A DNA stretch of 64,000 nucleotides from Nonomuraea jiangxiensis (GTDB lineage Bacteria; Actinomycetota; Actinomycetes; Streptosporangiales; Streptosporangiaceae), in the NCBI RefSeq assembly GCF_900099965.1, contig NZ_FNDJ01000014.1:248001-312000 (forward strand), given 5' to 3'. Under the pieces are notes generated by a model, which saw nothing but the letters and a program-made list of their open reading frames with translations, ran no database searches and was not told the origin of the DNA. Positions 51,106 through 59,610 of this stretch are shown here, one piece after another (position 1 is the first letter of the stretch; the number at the start of each line of letters is the position of its first letter). The translations under genes were made by a program, and so were the position numbers.

Positions 51106-51782
51106 GACGTTCAGGACGCCAGGGTGGTTGCGAGGTCCCGGACGCGGGGTGCCAGGAATGTTGGGTGCCAGGAACGTTGGTGTGCCAAGGTCGTTGCGGT
51201 GTTCCGGACGTTGGGTGCCAAGGGTGTTGGGGTGTCCCGGACGTTGGGGTGTCCCGGACGTGGGCGTGCCAAGGTCCGCGGGCGCCCAGAACGCTGAGGT
51301 GCCATCGGGACTGGGGTGTCCCGGACACTCGGGGGCGCCGTCCGTGTTCCCGGATCAAGGACGCTCAGGTGTCGTCCATGCTCCGGTGTCCACGATGTTG
51401 GGGCGTGGTCCGTGCTGGCGCGTTCAGGATGCCGGGGGACCGTGCGTGCTCGCGCGTCCACGATGCCGGGGCGCTGTCTGTGCTCGGGTGTCCAGGACGC
51501 TGGGGCGGCGTCTGTGCTCGGGTGTCCACGATGCTGGGGCGTTGTCCGTGCTGGCGCGTTCAGGACGCCGGGGGACCGTGCGTGCTCGCACGTCCACGAT
51601 GCCGGGGCGCTGTCTGTGCTCGGGTGTCCAGGACGCTGGGGCGGCGTCTGTGCTCGGGTGTCCACGATGCTGGGGCGTTGTCCGTGCTGGCGCGTTCAGG
51701 ACGCCGAGGGACCGTGCGTTCTCGCACGTCCACGACGCCGGGGCGCTGTCCGGGCTCAGGCGCCACGACGCTCAGGTGCCGT
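51106..51782. repeat. Hierarchical minisatellite: 17-bp, 34-bp and 136-bp repeats
   Basis: The left part is built of about 17-bp units like TGTCCCGGACGTTGGGG. From 51355 the unit is 34 bp and strictly regular: the same anchor T is at 51355, 51389, 51423, 51457, 51491, 51525, 51559, 51593, 51627, 51661, 51695 and 51729. Four types of 34-mer follow in fixed order, giving a 136-bp higher-order repeat seen about three times; units at 51457/51593, 51491/51627 and 51525/51661 are identical. Neither 34 nor 136 is a multiple of 3, so the array does not code for a repeated protein even though frames stay open by GC content. It lies between the pirin promoter and the 3' end of the DUF418 gene. Confidence 0.93.
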
Positions 51783-51961
51783 TGGGGAGACCGTGTGCCT
51801 CGTGCAACTCTTGGCCGGGTCGGCCGGGTCGGGGGGGCCGGCCGGGTCGGGTGGATGCGGCGAGCCGGCGGGGCGGGGCGGTAGCGCGTGGGTCGGAGGT
51901 GGTCGCTGTCGGCCCGATGGCGGCGCGCGGTGGGCGACAGTCGCCGGAGGAGCCCCCCGGC

Positions 51962-53152
51962 TCAGGCCGCGAGGTTCTGGGGCGGTCGGGGGCGGCGGTA
52001 GGCGAGGCGGCGGAGCAGGATCTCCGCCGGGCCGCGGTGGCCCATGCGTCGCATGACGTCGGCGATGAGGATCGAGAGCACCCAGGTCGCCGCTGCCACC
52101 CCCGTGGCGCCCGCCAGCCCGAGCTCGTCCTGCAACCCCAGCCCGTACGGGTAGAAGACCGCGACGAAGACGATCGACTGGAAGATGTACAGGCTCATCG
52201 AGCGCTGGCCGAGCGCCTGGACAGCGGTGGTCACGCTGTTGCGCCGCCGGGCGGTCGTGAGCGCGAACAGGCCGACGATCGCCGCCATGCCGATCCCGCC
52301 GAGATATCCGGTGAGCGGTTGCGCGATCGCGGCGGTCCACAGCGCGACGCCCGACGGCTCGGCCCACGCCCCGGTCAGTATGAGGGCAGCAGGGATCGAC
52401 CCGAACAGGGACAGGACGGTGGTGATCACCGCAACTCGGAGTAGGAAGCCCCGATGCCGTGCGGGCTCGTCCAGCACGCACCGCCGCGCCGCCCACATCC
52501 CGAAAAGCATCCCCGGGAAGACCGCGATCATGGCGATCATGCCGAACGGCCAGCTGACCAGCCGCTCGATGAACAGCTCCCACAGACCCCGCGTACCCGC
52601 GGCGACGCTGCCCGCCGTGAAGGTGGAGATGCCCTGCGCCATCGGGTACGCCATGGCGAAACCGATCACCGCGGTCGCCGGCACCATCGTGAGCCCAGCC
52701 GTCCAGAGGAGGGTCGAATCCTTGCACCGCAGCATGCCGACCAGCAGCACGGCGGCCAGGCCGTAGACGGCGAGGATGTCGATGGGAACCAGCAGCGCCA
52801 TGTGCACGAACCCGATCGCGACCAGCCACCACCCCCGGCGGCGGAGCAGCTTGCGGGTGCCGGGCCAGTCGCTGCCGCGCTGCGTCTGCCGATGCAGGAG
52901 CTGGACCAGCGAGTAGCCGAACAGGAACGCGAACATCGGCCGGGCATGATTGCCGACGAAGAGCGTGTGGAAGAAGGTGGTGATGTCGTTGGCCACGGCC
53001 GGACCGCGGTCGATGTCGACCACGAACAGCGGCGCGTGCGCGAACGCGATGGCCAGCAACATGAAGCCGCGGGCCAGATCCGGGGCCAGGGCGCGCGCGG
53101 GGGCGCCGGGCGGGCTGGAGGATGACGTAGCTGCCTGAATGGTCGTGTCCAA
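51962..53152 (-). CDS. DUF418-family membrane protein
   Basis: A 396-residue protein with about ten predicted helices. The N-terminus APDLARGFMLLAIAFAHAPLFV is the LDxLRGxAxxxIxxxN-like start of DUF418/YeiB proteins, and the C-terminal DUF418 domain includes ALGQRSMSLYIFQSIVFVAVFYPYGLGL. The family is related to acyltransferase-3-like membrane enzymes; function unknown. The TTG start is supported by AAGGAG 7 nt upstream; the frame remains open much further but only through low-complexity DNA. Confidence 0.86.
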   Translation of the reverse strand: MDTTIQAATSSSSPPGAPARALAPDLARGFMLLAIAFAHAPLFVVDIDRGPAVANDITTFFHTLFVGNHARPMFAFLFGYSLVQLLHRQTQRGSDWPGTRKLLRRRGWWLVAIGFVHMALLVPIDILAVYGLAAVLLVGMLRCKDSTLLWTAGLTMVPATAVIGFAMAYPMAQGISTFTAGSVAAGTRGLWELFIERLVSWPFGMIAMIAVFPGMLFGMWAARRCVLDEPARHRGFLLRVAVITTVLSLFGSIPAALILTGAWAEPSGVALWTAAIAQPLTGYLGGIGMAAIVGLFALTTARRRNSVTTAVQALGQRSMSLYIFQSIVFVAVFYPYGLGLQDELGLAGATGVAAATWVLSILIADVMRRMGHRGPAEILLRRLAYRRPRPPQNLAA

Positions 53153-53754
53153 GGCCGATCTCCTTGAAGGTGTCGTAGCGATGGTGGGTTGGCGGCCCGC
53201 CTTTCTCCCGATGGCGACGAAGGTCCGAGGAAGGCAGCCTGATTCGCCCCCGCGCGGCTGCGCGGCGGTATTGCCTTGCTGTGACGCTTGACCTGATTCC
53301 GCTAAGTGATCGCCAGCTTGTTCAGCGTGTCCATGTGTCCATGTAGCCGGCATGTGGCCACGTGGTCCCGCGGCCCTCTGGCCCCCTGACCCCCTGGCCC
53401 TCGGGTCCCGTGGTCTCGTGGCCCTCTGCTTCGTGGACTTCTGGTCTCGTGGTCCTGCGGCCCTCTGGCCCCTGGTCCCACAGCCCCGGTCCCGTGGTTC
53501 ACGGCCGGCGGGGGTATCGCGGTCGGGCCGTGCGGGGCGGGCACCGGGGCTCGCTCGGTTCGGTGGCGGCTTTGAGGGGTGACAGCGGCTTTCAAGGGGT
53601 GATGGCGGTTTCAGGGTGAGCCCCTGTCGCAGTCGCTGGACGTTCGGGTCGGGGTGGTGGTCCTTTGTCTCGGGGCGTGTGGGGCTGGGGCCGGGGGTTG
53701 CTTGGTTCGGCGGGTCTGCGGTGAGCCCTCGGTGTGCGGGCTGGTGGGAGGTCG
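53153..53754. other. GC-rich low-complexity intergenic region
   Basis: About 600 bp with no convincing gene. Bases 53340-53500 are a run of short GGTCCCGTGG / CCCTCTGG elements. Bases 53567-53620 hold three imperfect copies of GGCGGCTTTGAGGGGTGA. The promoter of the DUF418 gene must lie near 53160-53320. Confidence 0.6.
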
Positions 53755-54408
53755 TTATCCGCCGCTGGTTGCGGCTCGTCGGGCGGCGTCGATGGCCTTG
53801 CGTAGCGCGGTGGTGATCGTCTCGATGGGCTCGGACAGGGTCGCGATCCGCTCCTTCTGGTGGTGTCGGTCCCGTGCGGGCGGGATCGTTTTGAGCCGGG
53901 CCGCTGAGGCAAGCGCGGCCAGGACGCGAACGTCGGATCCGAGGTGGCCGACGGGACGACCGCCACGGACCGCCCGGCCGACGCGCTCGGCCAGCCTGCG
54001 CGAGACGTACGGACGGCGCAGCGTGATCCTCTCGACCCGGAACACCAGGACGCGGTGCCGCTCCACCCGGATCGACCGGTCGGCCGCCAGCTCGTCGCGG
54101 ACCAGCCGGTACGCCTGCGTACGATCCTTGCCGATCCAGTGCTGCCACGACCTGGGCGGCGAGTTGGCGATCTGCTCCCAGACGGCCGACCGCAGCGGGT
54201 CCGAGCCGGCGGGGGCGCTGACCGCCCGCACCTTCCCCGACTCGTCCGCCAGGTTGCCGCCCAGCATGAGCTCGGCCAGTGCCGCCGCGCGCAGGAGGTA
54301 GCCCAGCTCGCGGCGGTTGACCAGCTTTTCCTTGCGGAGGTCGAACGCCAGCAGGAAGGCCGCCTTCGTGAGGGACTCGCCCCGCTCAGCTCTCGTCCGT
54401 GTCTCCAT
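53755..54408 (-). CDS. GPP34 (GOLPH3/Vps74-like) phosphoprotein
   Basis: A 217-residue helical protein of the GPP34 family: LTKAAFLLAFDLRKEKLVNRRELGYLLRAAALAELMLGGNL, then a WIGKDRTQAYRLVRDELAADRSI segment and the VERITLRRPYVSRRLAERV wing. Eukaryotic GOLPH3 binds PI4P; the bacterial branch is common in actinobacteria but has no firm role. The ATG lies within the end of the ribbon-helix-helix gene (23-nt overlap), so the two are coupled in one operon with the SPFH gene. Confidence 0.87.
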   Translation of the reverse strand: METRTRAERGESLTKAAFLLAFDLRKEKLVNRRELGYLLRAAALAELMLGGNLADESGKVRAVSAPAGSDPLRSAVWEQIANSPPRSWQHWIGKDRTQAYRLVRDELAADRSIRVERHRVLVFRVERITLRRPYVSRRLAERVGRAVRGGRPVGHLGSDVRVLAALASAARLKTIPPARDRHHQKERIATLSEPIETITTALRKAIDAARRAATSGG

Positions 54409-54655
54409 CGGCTGTCTCGCCTCCTTCCATGGCCTCTTCCATGGCCGCTTCCAGGACTTCCTCCGGGGTCTTTCTCGGCCGCCCGCGCGGGCGCATCCGC
54501 CCCACGCCATCAGGCAGCCGCCCGGCGTCGGAGAGCGCCTTGCGCAGCAGGAACTCGATCTGCGAGTTGGTGCTGCGCAACTCGTCGGACGCCCACTTAG
54601 TCAGCGCGTCGTGGACCACCGGATCGAGCCGCAGGAGGATCTTCTTCCTCTCCAC
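54386..54655 (-). CDS. Ribbon-helix-helix (CopG/Arc-like) DNA-binding protein
   Basis: An 89-residue protein that begins VERKKILLRLDPVVHDALTKWASDELRSTNSQIEFLLRKAL. This is a strand-helix-helix MetJ/Arc domain: basic strand KKILLRL, then D-VHDAL, S-NSQIEFLL. The C-terminus is a Lys/Arg patch (GRMRPRGRPRKTPEEVLE) and an acidic tail. The GTG is 4 nt after the SPFH stop. It likely autoregulates the operon; a pair of TGNTANCA palindromes one helical turn apart lies in the operon promoter. Confidence 0.85.
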   Translation of the reverse strand: MERKKILLRLDPVVHDALTKWASDELRSTNSQIEFLLRKALSDAGRLPDGVGRMRPRGRPRKTPEEVLEAAMEEAMEGGETADGDTDES

Positions 54656-54659
54656 GGGG

Positions 54660-55610
54660 TTACTGGTAGAGCGTGCCGGTGTTGACCACAGGCTGGGTGT
54701 CCCGGTCACCGACGAGGACCACCAGCAGGTTGCTGACCATGGCCGCCTTGCGCTCCTCGTCCAGCTCGACCACCTCGTGCTCGGCGAGCTTCTCCAGGGC
54801 CATCTCCACCATGCCGACCGCCCCTTCGACGATCCGCTGCCTGGCCGCCACCACCGCGCCGGCCTGCTGGCGGCGCAGCATCGCGTGGGCGATCTCCGGC
54901 GCGTAGGCCAGGTGGACGATGCGGGACTCGATGATTCGCACCCCCGCCGAGGCCACCCGGGCCGCGATCTCCGTGGACAGTCGCTCGTTGATCTCGTCGG
55001 CGTTGTCGCGCAGGGACAGCCTCGGCTCGCCGTGCGAGTCGTACGGATAGCTGCCCGCGATGTGCCGCACCGCCGTCTCCGCCTGAATGGCGACGAACTC
55101 CACGAAGTCGTCGACCTCGAACAACGCCTGCGCGGTGTCCTGCACCTGCCAGACCACCACGGTCGCGATCTGGATCGGGTTGCCGTCGGCCTCGTTGACC
55201 TTCGTCACTTCCGTCTCGTGGTTGCGGATCCTGGTGGAGACGCGCCGCCGGACGGTGATCGGGTTGACCCACTGGAAACCCGGCGTACGCAGGGTGCCGA
55301 CGTAGCGGCCGAGCAGCTGGACGACCCTGGCCTCGCCCGGTGCCACGGCGGTGAGGCCGAAGAACAGCACTGTGCCGATGATGATCAGCAGGCAGGCCGC
55401 GAGGAGCAGCCACAGACCGCCTTGCCCGGCCCCCGCGGCGAGCATGGCGATGGCCACGATCAGCAGCGCTATCCCGGCCAACGCCACCAGCGACGCCATC
55501 CCCAGCATCACGAAGCCGTTGGCGGCCCGCACCGGACGCTCGCTGATGCGCGGCGCGGGCATGTCCACGACGGCGCCCTCAAGCGTGACCCCGCCTGATG
55601 TGTCCCCCAT
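54660..55610 (-). CDS. SPFH/band-7 domain membrane protein
   Basis: A 316-residue stomatin-like protein: cytosolic N-terminus, a helical hairpin (GFVMLGMASLVALAGIALLIVAIAML and LWLLLAACLLIIIGTVLFFGL), then the SPFH domain AVAPGEARVVQLLGRYVGTLRTPGFQWVNPITVRRRVSTRIRN. The coiled-coil part is DNADEINERLSTEIAARVASAGVRIIESRIVHLAYAPEIAHAMLRRQQA. The C-terminus lacks the SHOCT tail of some relatives. AGAAGGG is 8 nt before the ATG. First gene of the SPFH / RHH / GPP34 operon. Confidence 0.92.
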   Translation of the reverse strand: MGDTSGGVTLEGAVVDMPAPRISERPVRAANGFVMLGMASLVALAGIALLIVAIAMLAAGAGQGGLWLLLAACLLIIIGTVLFFGLTAVAPGEARVVQLLGRYVGTLRTPGFQWVNPITVRRRVSTRIRNHETEVTKVNEADGNPIQIATVVVWQVQDTAQALFEVDDFVEFVAIQAETAVRHIAGSYPYDSHGEPRLSLRDNADEINERLSTEIAARVASAGVRIIESRIVHLAYAPEIAHAMLRRQQAGAVVAARQRIVEGAVGMVEMALEKLAEHEVVELDEERKAAMVSNLLVVLVGDRDTQPVVNTGTLYQ

Positions 55611-55639
55611 TGTTGTGTCCCTTCTATCTGACCTCATCC

Positions 55640-55658
55640 TGCTAGCAAATTGATATCA
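55640..55658. promoter_or_regulatory. Paired 8-bp palindromes at the SPFH operon promoter (putative RHH operator)
   Basis: TGCTAGCA (55640-55647) and TGATATCA (55651-55658) are two perfect palindromes of the form TGNTANCA placed 11 bp apart start to start. This is the architecture expected for two adjacent dimers of a ribbon-helix-helix protein such as the one encoded by the second gene of the operon. The site is about 30 nt upstream of the start codon. Confidence 0.65.
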
Positions 55659-55939
55659 CTTTTCGGAGGAGGAGGGAAGGGGGTATTCAGGGACTCAGTT
55701 CTCTCGGTTTCCGGCCTCAGCGCGCGCCGTGCCGTGCCTCTCGGCTTGCGGCCTCAGTGGTTGCCTGTGCCGCGCCTCTCGGCTCCCAGGCCCAGTGTCA
55801 GCCCGTGCCGCCTACAACTCTCCAACGTGCCCGCGACCCGCGAAGGGAGGCGGGCAGCGGAGAACGGAATGGGGTGCGGGCGGGAGAGGGGTCGAGGCAG
55901 GCGTGGACCAGGGAGGGTGCCCGAGAAGGGACGGGTGGG
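55659..55939. other. Intergenic region without gene
   Basis: About 280 bp of GC-rich DNA with CTCGGCTTCCGGCCTCAG-like short repeats (CCTCTCGG, GCCTCAG). No coding frame with a recognisable start or domain was seen. Confidence 0.5.
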
Positions 55940-56785
55940 TCAGTCGAAGATGGCCGGTGGGGGGACCGGGGCCAGGACGGGGTCGCCGTCCTTGATGGGG
56001 GACGCGCCGGCGATGAAGTTCGTCAGCGCCTCCCCGTGCACGCACCGCGCCTGCGTGAGCCCTCCGGCCGCGCGCCGGGTGAGCAGGTCCACCGGCAGCT
56101 CCGTACGCGAGGCCGCGACGATCAGGTTGCCGAACCGGCGGCCCCGCATGATCCCGGGCTCGGCCAGCAACGCCACGTGCCGGAACGTTCCCGTCACCGT
56201 CGCGAGCAGGCGTCTGGCGAAGGACAGCCCCTTCCCGTCCGCCATGTTGATCAACAGGGTGCCCCCGGGCCGGAGGATCCTGGCGATGTCCCCCATGTAC
56301 TCCGTGGTGGCCAGCTCCACCGGCATCGTCGCGCCCGTGAACGCGTCCAGCACCACCAGATCCGCCGACGCGTCCCACACCTTGGCCGTGCCCGCCCGCC
56401 CGTCGGCCACGATGACCTTCAACCGGGGCACCGAACGCAGGTCGAGCTGCTCGCGTACCAGATTCACCAGCAGGCCGTCCGGCTCGATCACGATGTGCCG
56501 CGAGCCGGGGCGGGTGGCCGAGACGTAGCGGGGGATCGTGCAGCCGCCCCCGCCCACGTGAACGCAGCTGAGCGGTCCGTCCTCCAGAAGGTCGATCACG
56601 TCCGCCATGAGTCGGACATACTCGAACTCGAGAAATGTCGGGTCTTGTAGATCGACGTACGACTGAGGTACGCCATCCTTGGACAGCATCCAGCCGTCCT
56701 GCCTGTCCAGATCCCGGAGAAGTTCGATCTCGCCGAACGTCACCGGATACAGGCCGGGCATGGGTTCCCGCTGTCCTCGTGCCAC
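55940..56785 (-). CDS. Spermidine synthase-like class I SAM-dependent protein
   Basis: A 281-residue Rossmann-fold protein: motif I VIDLLEDGPLSCVHVGGGGCTIPRYV, motif II HIVIEPDGLLVNLVREQL, acidic VIVADGRAGT and VVLDAFTGATMPVELAT, similar to spermidine synthases (SpeE-like). The lack of a clear polyamine-site pattern and the C-terminal Val/Pro-rich tail make the substrate uncertain; family members in actinobacteria are commonly annotated as fused-MFS or spermidine synthase. The GTG start has AGGAGGG 7 nt upstream. Divergent from the penicillin-binding protein. Confidence 0.82.
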   Translation of the reverse strand: MARGQREPMPGLYPVTFGEIELLRDLDRQDGWMLSKDGVPQSYVDLQDPTFLEFEYVRLMADVIDLLEDGPLSCVHVGGGGCTIPRYVSATRPGSRHIVIEPDGLLVNLVREQLDLRSVPRLKVIVADGRAGTAKVWDASADLVVLDAFTGATMPVELATTEYMGDIARILRPGGTLLINMADGKGLSFARRLLATVTGTFRHVALLAEPGIMRGRRFGNLIVAASRTELPVDLLTRRAAGGLTQARCVHGEALTNFIAGASPIKDGDPVLAPVPPPAIFD

Positions 56786-56810
56786 GCTGATTCCCTCCTG
56801 GGAGAACCGT

Positions 56811-58343
56811 ATGCGACGACGACGACTGATTGTGCTCGTTATCGCTGTTGTCGCGGTGGTTGCTGCTGGTGCTTTCGCCGTCATCGCGTCGAACCGGATC
56901 AAAGGAAGCGCTTCCCAGACAGCGGCCGCGTATTTCCAGGCATGGCGCAAGGGTGACGTGTCGGGTATGGCGCGCCTGGTGTACCAGCCTCCGGCCGACT
57001 TCGTCCTCCGTCACCACGAGCTCACGGAGGAGCTGCACGTCGAGTCCATCCAGCTCACGCCGGGGACGTTGCGGAGCACGGGGGAGGAGAGCGCGGAGGT
57101 GCCGTTCGCGGGGGTGCGGGAGCTGACCGAGTTCGGGGCGTGGCCGTTCGACGGCACGTTGCGGCTGGGCGTACGGGATCGGGCCTGGAAGGTGTTATGG
57201 GCGCCCGAGACGCTGCACCCCCTGCTCAAGGACGGCGGCACGCTGGAGCTGGACGAGATCGACGCCACGGCGGCCGACCTGCTCACCAGCGAGGGCGACA
57301 AGATCCCGAACGACAGCTACGCCGACGCCTACCTCGAAGAGCTCCAACCCGAGTTCGAGCAGGCGAGGCACGGCTGGAACCTGGTCTCGAGGGTGCCCGG
57401 TCAGCCGGCACGGCAACTGCTGACCCGCCGCCCCGAGGCGAACGTCGAGCGCACCACCCTGTCCCGTCCCGTGCAGGCGGCGGCCGCCAGGGCGCTGGAC
57501 GGGACCGACGACTCGGCGATCGTCGCGATCCGGCCCAGCACCGGGGAGATCCTCGCGCTGGCCGACCGCCTGGAGAACAACTACAGCGCCGTGCGCGACC
57601 TCTTCCCGCCCGGCTCCACGTTCAAGGTGATCACGGCGGTGGCGCTGCTCAAGGCCGGGCTGGACCCGGCCGCGCAGGTCCAGTGCCCTGGCACGTACAC
57701 CATCCCGTTCCACCGGGCCTTCCAGAACGACGGCGAGGTGGACCGGGGCCTCGTCAGCTTCACCGACGCCTTCGCCCATTCGTGCAACACCACATTCGTC
57801 GAACAGGCCACCACCATGCTCGGCATGGACGAGCTGCGCCAGGCGGCGGACGAATGGGGGTTCGGCCGCCCGATCGTCACCGGCATCGGCGGGGCCTGCG
57901 GCGGCATGCCGGACACGGACGACCCGAACATGTTCGCGGCGGACGCGATCGGCCAGGGCCAGGTGGTGGCCACACCGCTGTGCATGGCCGCCATCGCCGC
58001 GGCCGTCCAGAGCGGGGTCTGGCGCTCGCCACGGCTGCTGTCGAAGGAGCAGGTACGCCGCATCGACGGCGAGCCGTACGAGGACGTCCAGCTCGACGAG
58101 GGGATCGTGGCGGCGCTCCAGGACATGATGGCCGCCGTGGTCGACTACGGCACGGCCAGTGACGCGGGGCTGCCGGAGGGCGTGTCGGGCAAGACGGGCA
58201 CGGCGGAGGTGCCGGACGGGGAGTCGCACGGGTGGTTCATCGGTTTCCGCGACGACCTGGCCTTCTGCGTGTTCGTCCGGCACGGCGGGTCGGGCCGGTC
58301 GTCCGCCGTCCCCGTGGCGGCCCGCTTTCTCAACGGCCTCTGA
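56811..58343 (+). CDS. Penicillin-binding protein, class B with MecA-type N-terminal domain
   Basis: A 510-residue membrane protein: basic start, one helix LIVLVIAVVAVVAAGAFAVIAS, an NTF2-like MecA_N domain (residues 32-140, TAAAYFQAWRKGDVSGMARLVYQPPADF), a short dimerisation part, then the transpeptidase domain with PGSTFKVI (SxxK), HSCNTTF (SxN) and SGKTGTAEV (KTG). It should cross-link peptidoglycan as a DD-transpeptidase. The MecA-like NTF2 domain resembles that of PBP2a and of PbpA homologues in streptomycetes. The ATG follows GGGAGA by about 6 nt. Confidence 0.92.
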   Translation: MRRRRLIVLVIAVVAVVAAGAFAVIASNRIKGSASQTAAAYFQAWRKGDVSGMARLVYQPPADFVLRHHELTEELHVESIQLTPGTLRSTGEESAEVPFAGVRELTEFGAWPFDGTLRLGVRDRAWKVLWAPETLHPLLKDGGTLELDEIDATAADLLTSEGDKIPNDSYADAYLEELQPEFEQARHGWNLVSRVPGQPARQLLTRRPEANVERTTLSRPVQAAAARALDGTDDSAIVAIRPSTGEILALADRLENNYSAVRDLFPPGSTFKVITAVALLKAGLDPAAQVQCPGTYTIPFHRAFQNDGEVDRGLVSFTDAFAHSCNTTFVEQATTMLGMDELRQAADEWGFGRPIVTGIGGACGGMPDTDDPNMFAADAIGQGQVVATPLCMAAIAAAVQSGVWRSPRLLSKEQVRRIDGEPYEDVQLDEGIVAALQDMMAAVVDYGTASDAGLPEGVSGKTGTAEVPDGESHGWFIGFRDDLAFCVFVRHGGSGRSSAVPVAARFLNGL

Positions 58344-58373
58344 ACGGGCCACCTCCCGAGGACCCCCGACGAT

Positions 58374-58393
58374 AACCTACGGTACCGTAGGTT
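58374..58393. promoter_or_regulatory. Perfect 20-bp palindrome upstream of the hemolysin III gene
   Basis: AACCTACGGTACCGTAGGTT reads the same on both strands and lies 2 nt before the ATG of the hemolysin III-like gene. CTACGGTACCGTAG-type sites are typical TetR operators (recalled). No TetR gene is adjacent. Confidence 0.65.
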
Positions 58394-58395
58394 TC

Positions 58396-59043
58396 ATGAC
58401 GACGATCACCGTGAAGCCCAGGTTGCGAGGCTGGCTGCACACCGGAACGCTGCCCGTGACGCTGGTCGCGGGGTTCGTGCTCGTGGCGCTCGGCCCTACC
58501 CTGCAGGCCCGGCTGGCCGCCGCCGTCTACGCGATCACGTCGGCGTCGCTGTTCGGCATCTCGGCCACCTATCACCGCAGCACGCTGGGCCCGCGGCTGG
58601 CGGAGTTCCTGCGCAGGTTCGATCACGCGAACATCTACCTGATCATCGCGGGGACCTACACGCCCTTCGCCCTGCTGGCGCTGGAGGGCGCGGCCCGCAT
58701 CGCGGTGCTGTCGGTGATCTGGGGCGGCGCCCTGGCCGGGGTGCTGTTCCGGGTGTTGTGGATGGGCGCGCCCAGGTGGCTCTACACCGTGCTCTACCTG
58801 GTCCTGGGCTGGACGGCGATCTTCGTCGTGCCGCAACTGCTGGAGGGCGCGGGCGTGGCCGCCGTCGTGCTGGTGGCCGTCGGCGGCGTGTTCTACTCGG
58901 CGGGCGCGATCGTGTACGGCCTGCGCCGCCCGGACCCCTCGCCCCGCTGGTTCGGCTTCCACGAGGTCTTCCATGCGTTCACCATCGTGGCGTACCTGGT
59001 CCAGTACATCGCGGTGTCGATCGTGGTGTACTCGCACGTGTGA
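58396..59043 (+). CDS. Hemolysin III / PAQR-family membrane protein
   Basis: A 215-residue seven-helix protein: LRGWLHTGTLPVTLVAGFVLVAL, SATYHRS, RRFDHANIYLIIAGTYTPF and the last helices WFGFHEVFHAFTIVAYLVQYIAVSIVV. The His and Asp residues (HR, D-HANI, FHEVFH) are those that form the zinc site of PAQR proteins. The role in membrane lipid or metal homeostasis is unclear. The stop overlaps the GTG of the next gene by 4 nt. Confidence 0.92.
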   Translation: MTTITVKPRLRGWLHTGTLPVTLVAGFVLVALGPTLQARLAAAVYAITSASLFGISATYHRSTLGPRLAEFLRRFDHANIYLIIAGTYTPFALLALEGAARIAVLSVIWGGALAGVLFRVLWMGAPRWLYTVLYLVLGWTAIFVVPQLLEGAGVAAVVLVAVGGVFYSAGAIVYGLRRPDPSPRWFGFHEVFHAFTIVAYLVQYIAVSIVVYSHV

Positions 59044-59408
59044 TTGATCTTGGCGCGCAGCAGTACATCTCGGTGACCACCTACCGCCGGGACGGCACGC
59101 CCGTCGCGACTCCCCTGTGGGCGGCGCAGGACGGCGACGCGGTGGTCTTCTGGACCCCCGCCGGCTCCGGGAAGATCAAGCGGATCAGGAACAACCCCGA
59201 GGTCAGCGTGGCCGGCTGCGACGTCAGAGGCAACCTCAGGACGGAGCCGGTCAGGGGCCGGGCCGAGGTGCTGGACGCGGCCGGCACCGAGCGGGTGCGG
59301 GAGCTGTTGCGCCGGAAATACGGGCTCATCGCGCGGATCACGATCTTCGGTAGCAGGCTGCGCAGGGGCCCCGAGGGGACCGTGGGAGTCCGGATCACCG
59401 GCGTCTGA
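59040..59408 (+). CDS. PPOX-class F420/FMN-binding split-barrel protein
   Basis: A 122-residue split-barrel flavoprotein: GAQQYISVTTYRRDGTPVATPLWAAQDGDAVVFWTPAGSGKIKRIRNNPEVSVAGCDVRG. The pattern S/T-T-RxDG-x-x-ATPLWxA ... KxxRIRxNPxVxxxxC is that of actinobacterial PPOX-class F420-dependent enzymes (Rv-type). The GTG start overlaps the hemolysin III stop, so the two are translated together. Substrate unknown. Confidence 0.88.
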   Translation: MIDLGAQQYISVTTYRRDGTPVATPLWAAQDGDAVVFWTPAGSGKIKRIRNNPEVSVAGCDVRGNLRTEPVRGRAEVLDAAGTERVRELLRRKYGLIARITIFGSRLRRGPEGTVGVRITGV

Positions 59409-59587
59409 CGCCGCCGGGGACCCCGCAGGGGCGCGGCGACCGTCATGGCGGTGGAAACCCCGATCAACGACATTTGACCCGGCGCTGGTCTCATTCCGGG
59501 TGCGTCCGGATAGCACACCAGCATGAGGGAAATCGCCGCGACCGCTTGTCGGCGCACGTGAAGAACTTCTCCCGAGGGGTAGGTATG

Positions 59588-59610
59588 CCGTAAATTTTTC
59601 ATATATACGG
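59588..59610. promoter_or_regulatory. AT-rich imperfect dyad upstream of the lysine aminotransferase
   Basis: CCGTA-AATTTTTCATATA-TACGG has 5-nt arms around a strongly AT-rich centre, which stands out in GC-rich DNA and looks like an Lrp/AsnC box. In mycobacteria lat is next to, and controlled by, an Lrp gene; none is next to it here. A small hairpin GTTCCT-CCGT-AGGAAC follows (59613-59628). Confidence 0.45.

Noticed and set aside
51355..51762. CRISPR array suggested by regular 34-bp spacing
   Set aside because: There are no unique spacers; adjacent units are all related to each other, and no cas genes are present.
51041..51960. Open frames of up to about 270 codons on both strands across the minisatellite
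   Set aside because: Frames stay open because of base composition; the 34-bp period shifts frame each unit, so none is a conserved repeat protein.
53153..54148. N-terminal extension of the DUF418 gene to a much longer protein
   Set aside because: The extension is Pro/Arg-rich low-complexity sequence; TTG at 53152 has a good ribosome site and starts at the family N-terminus.
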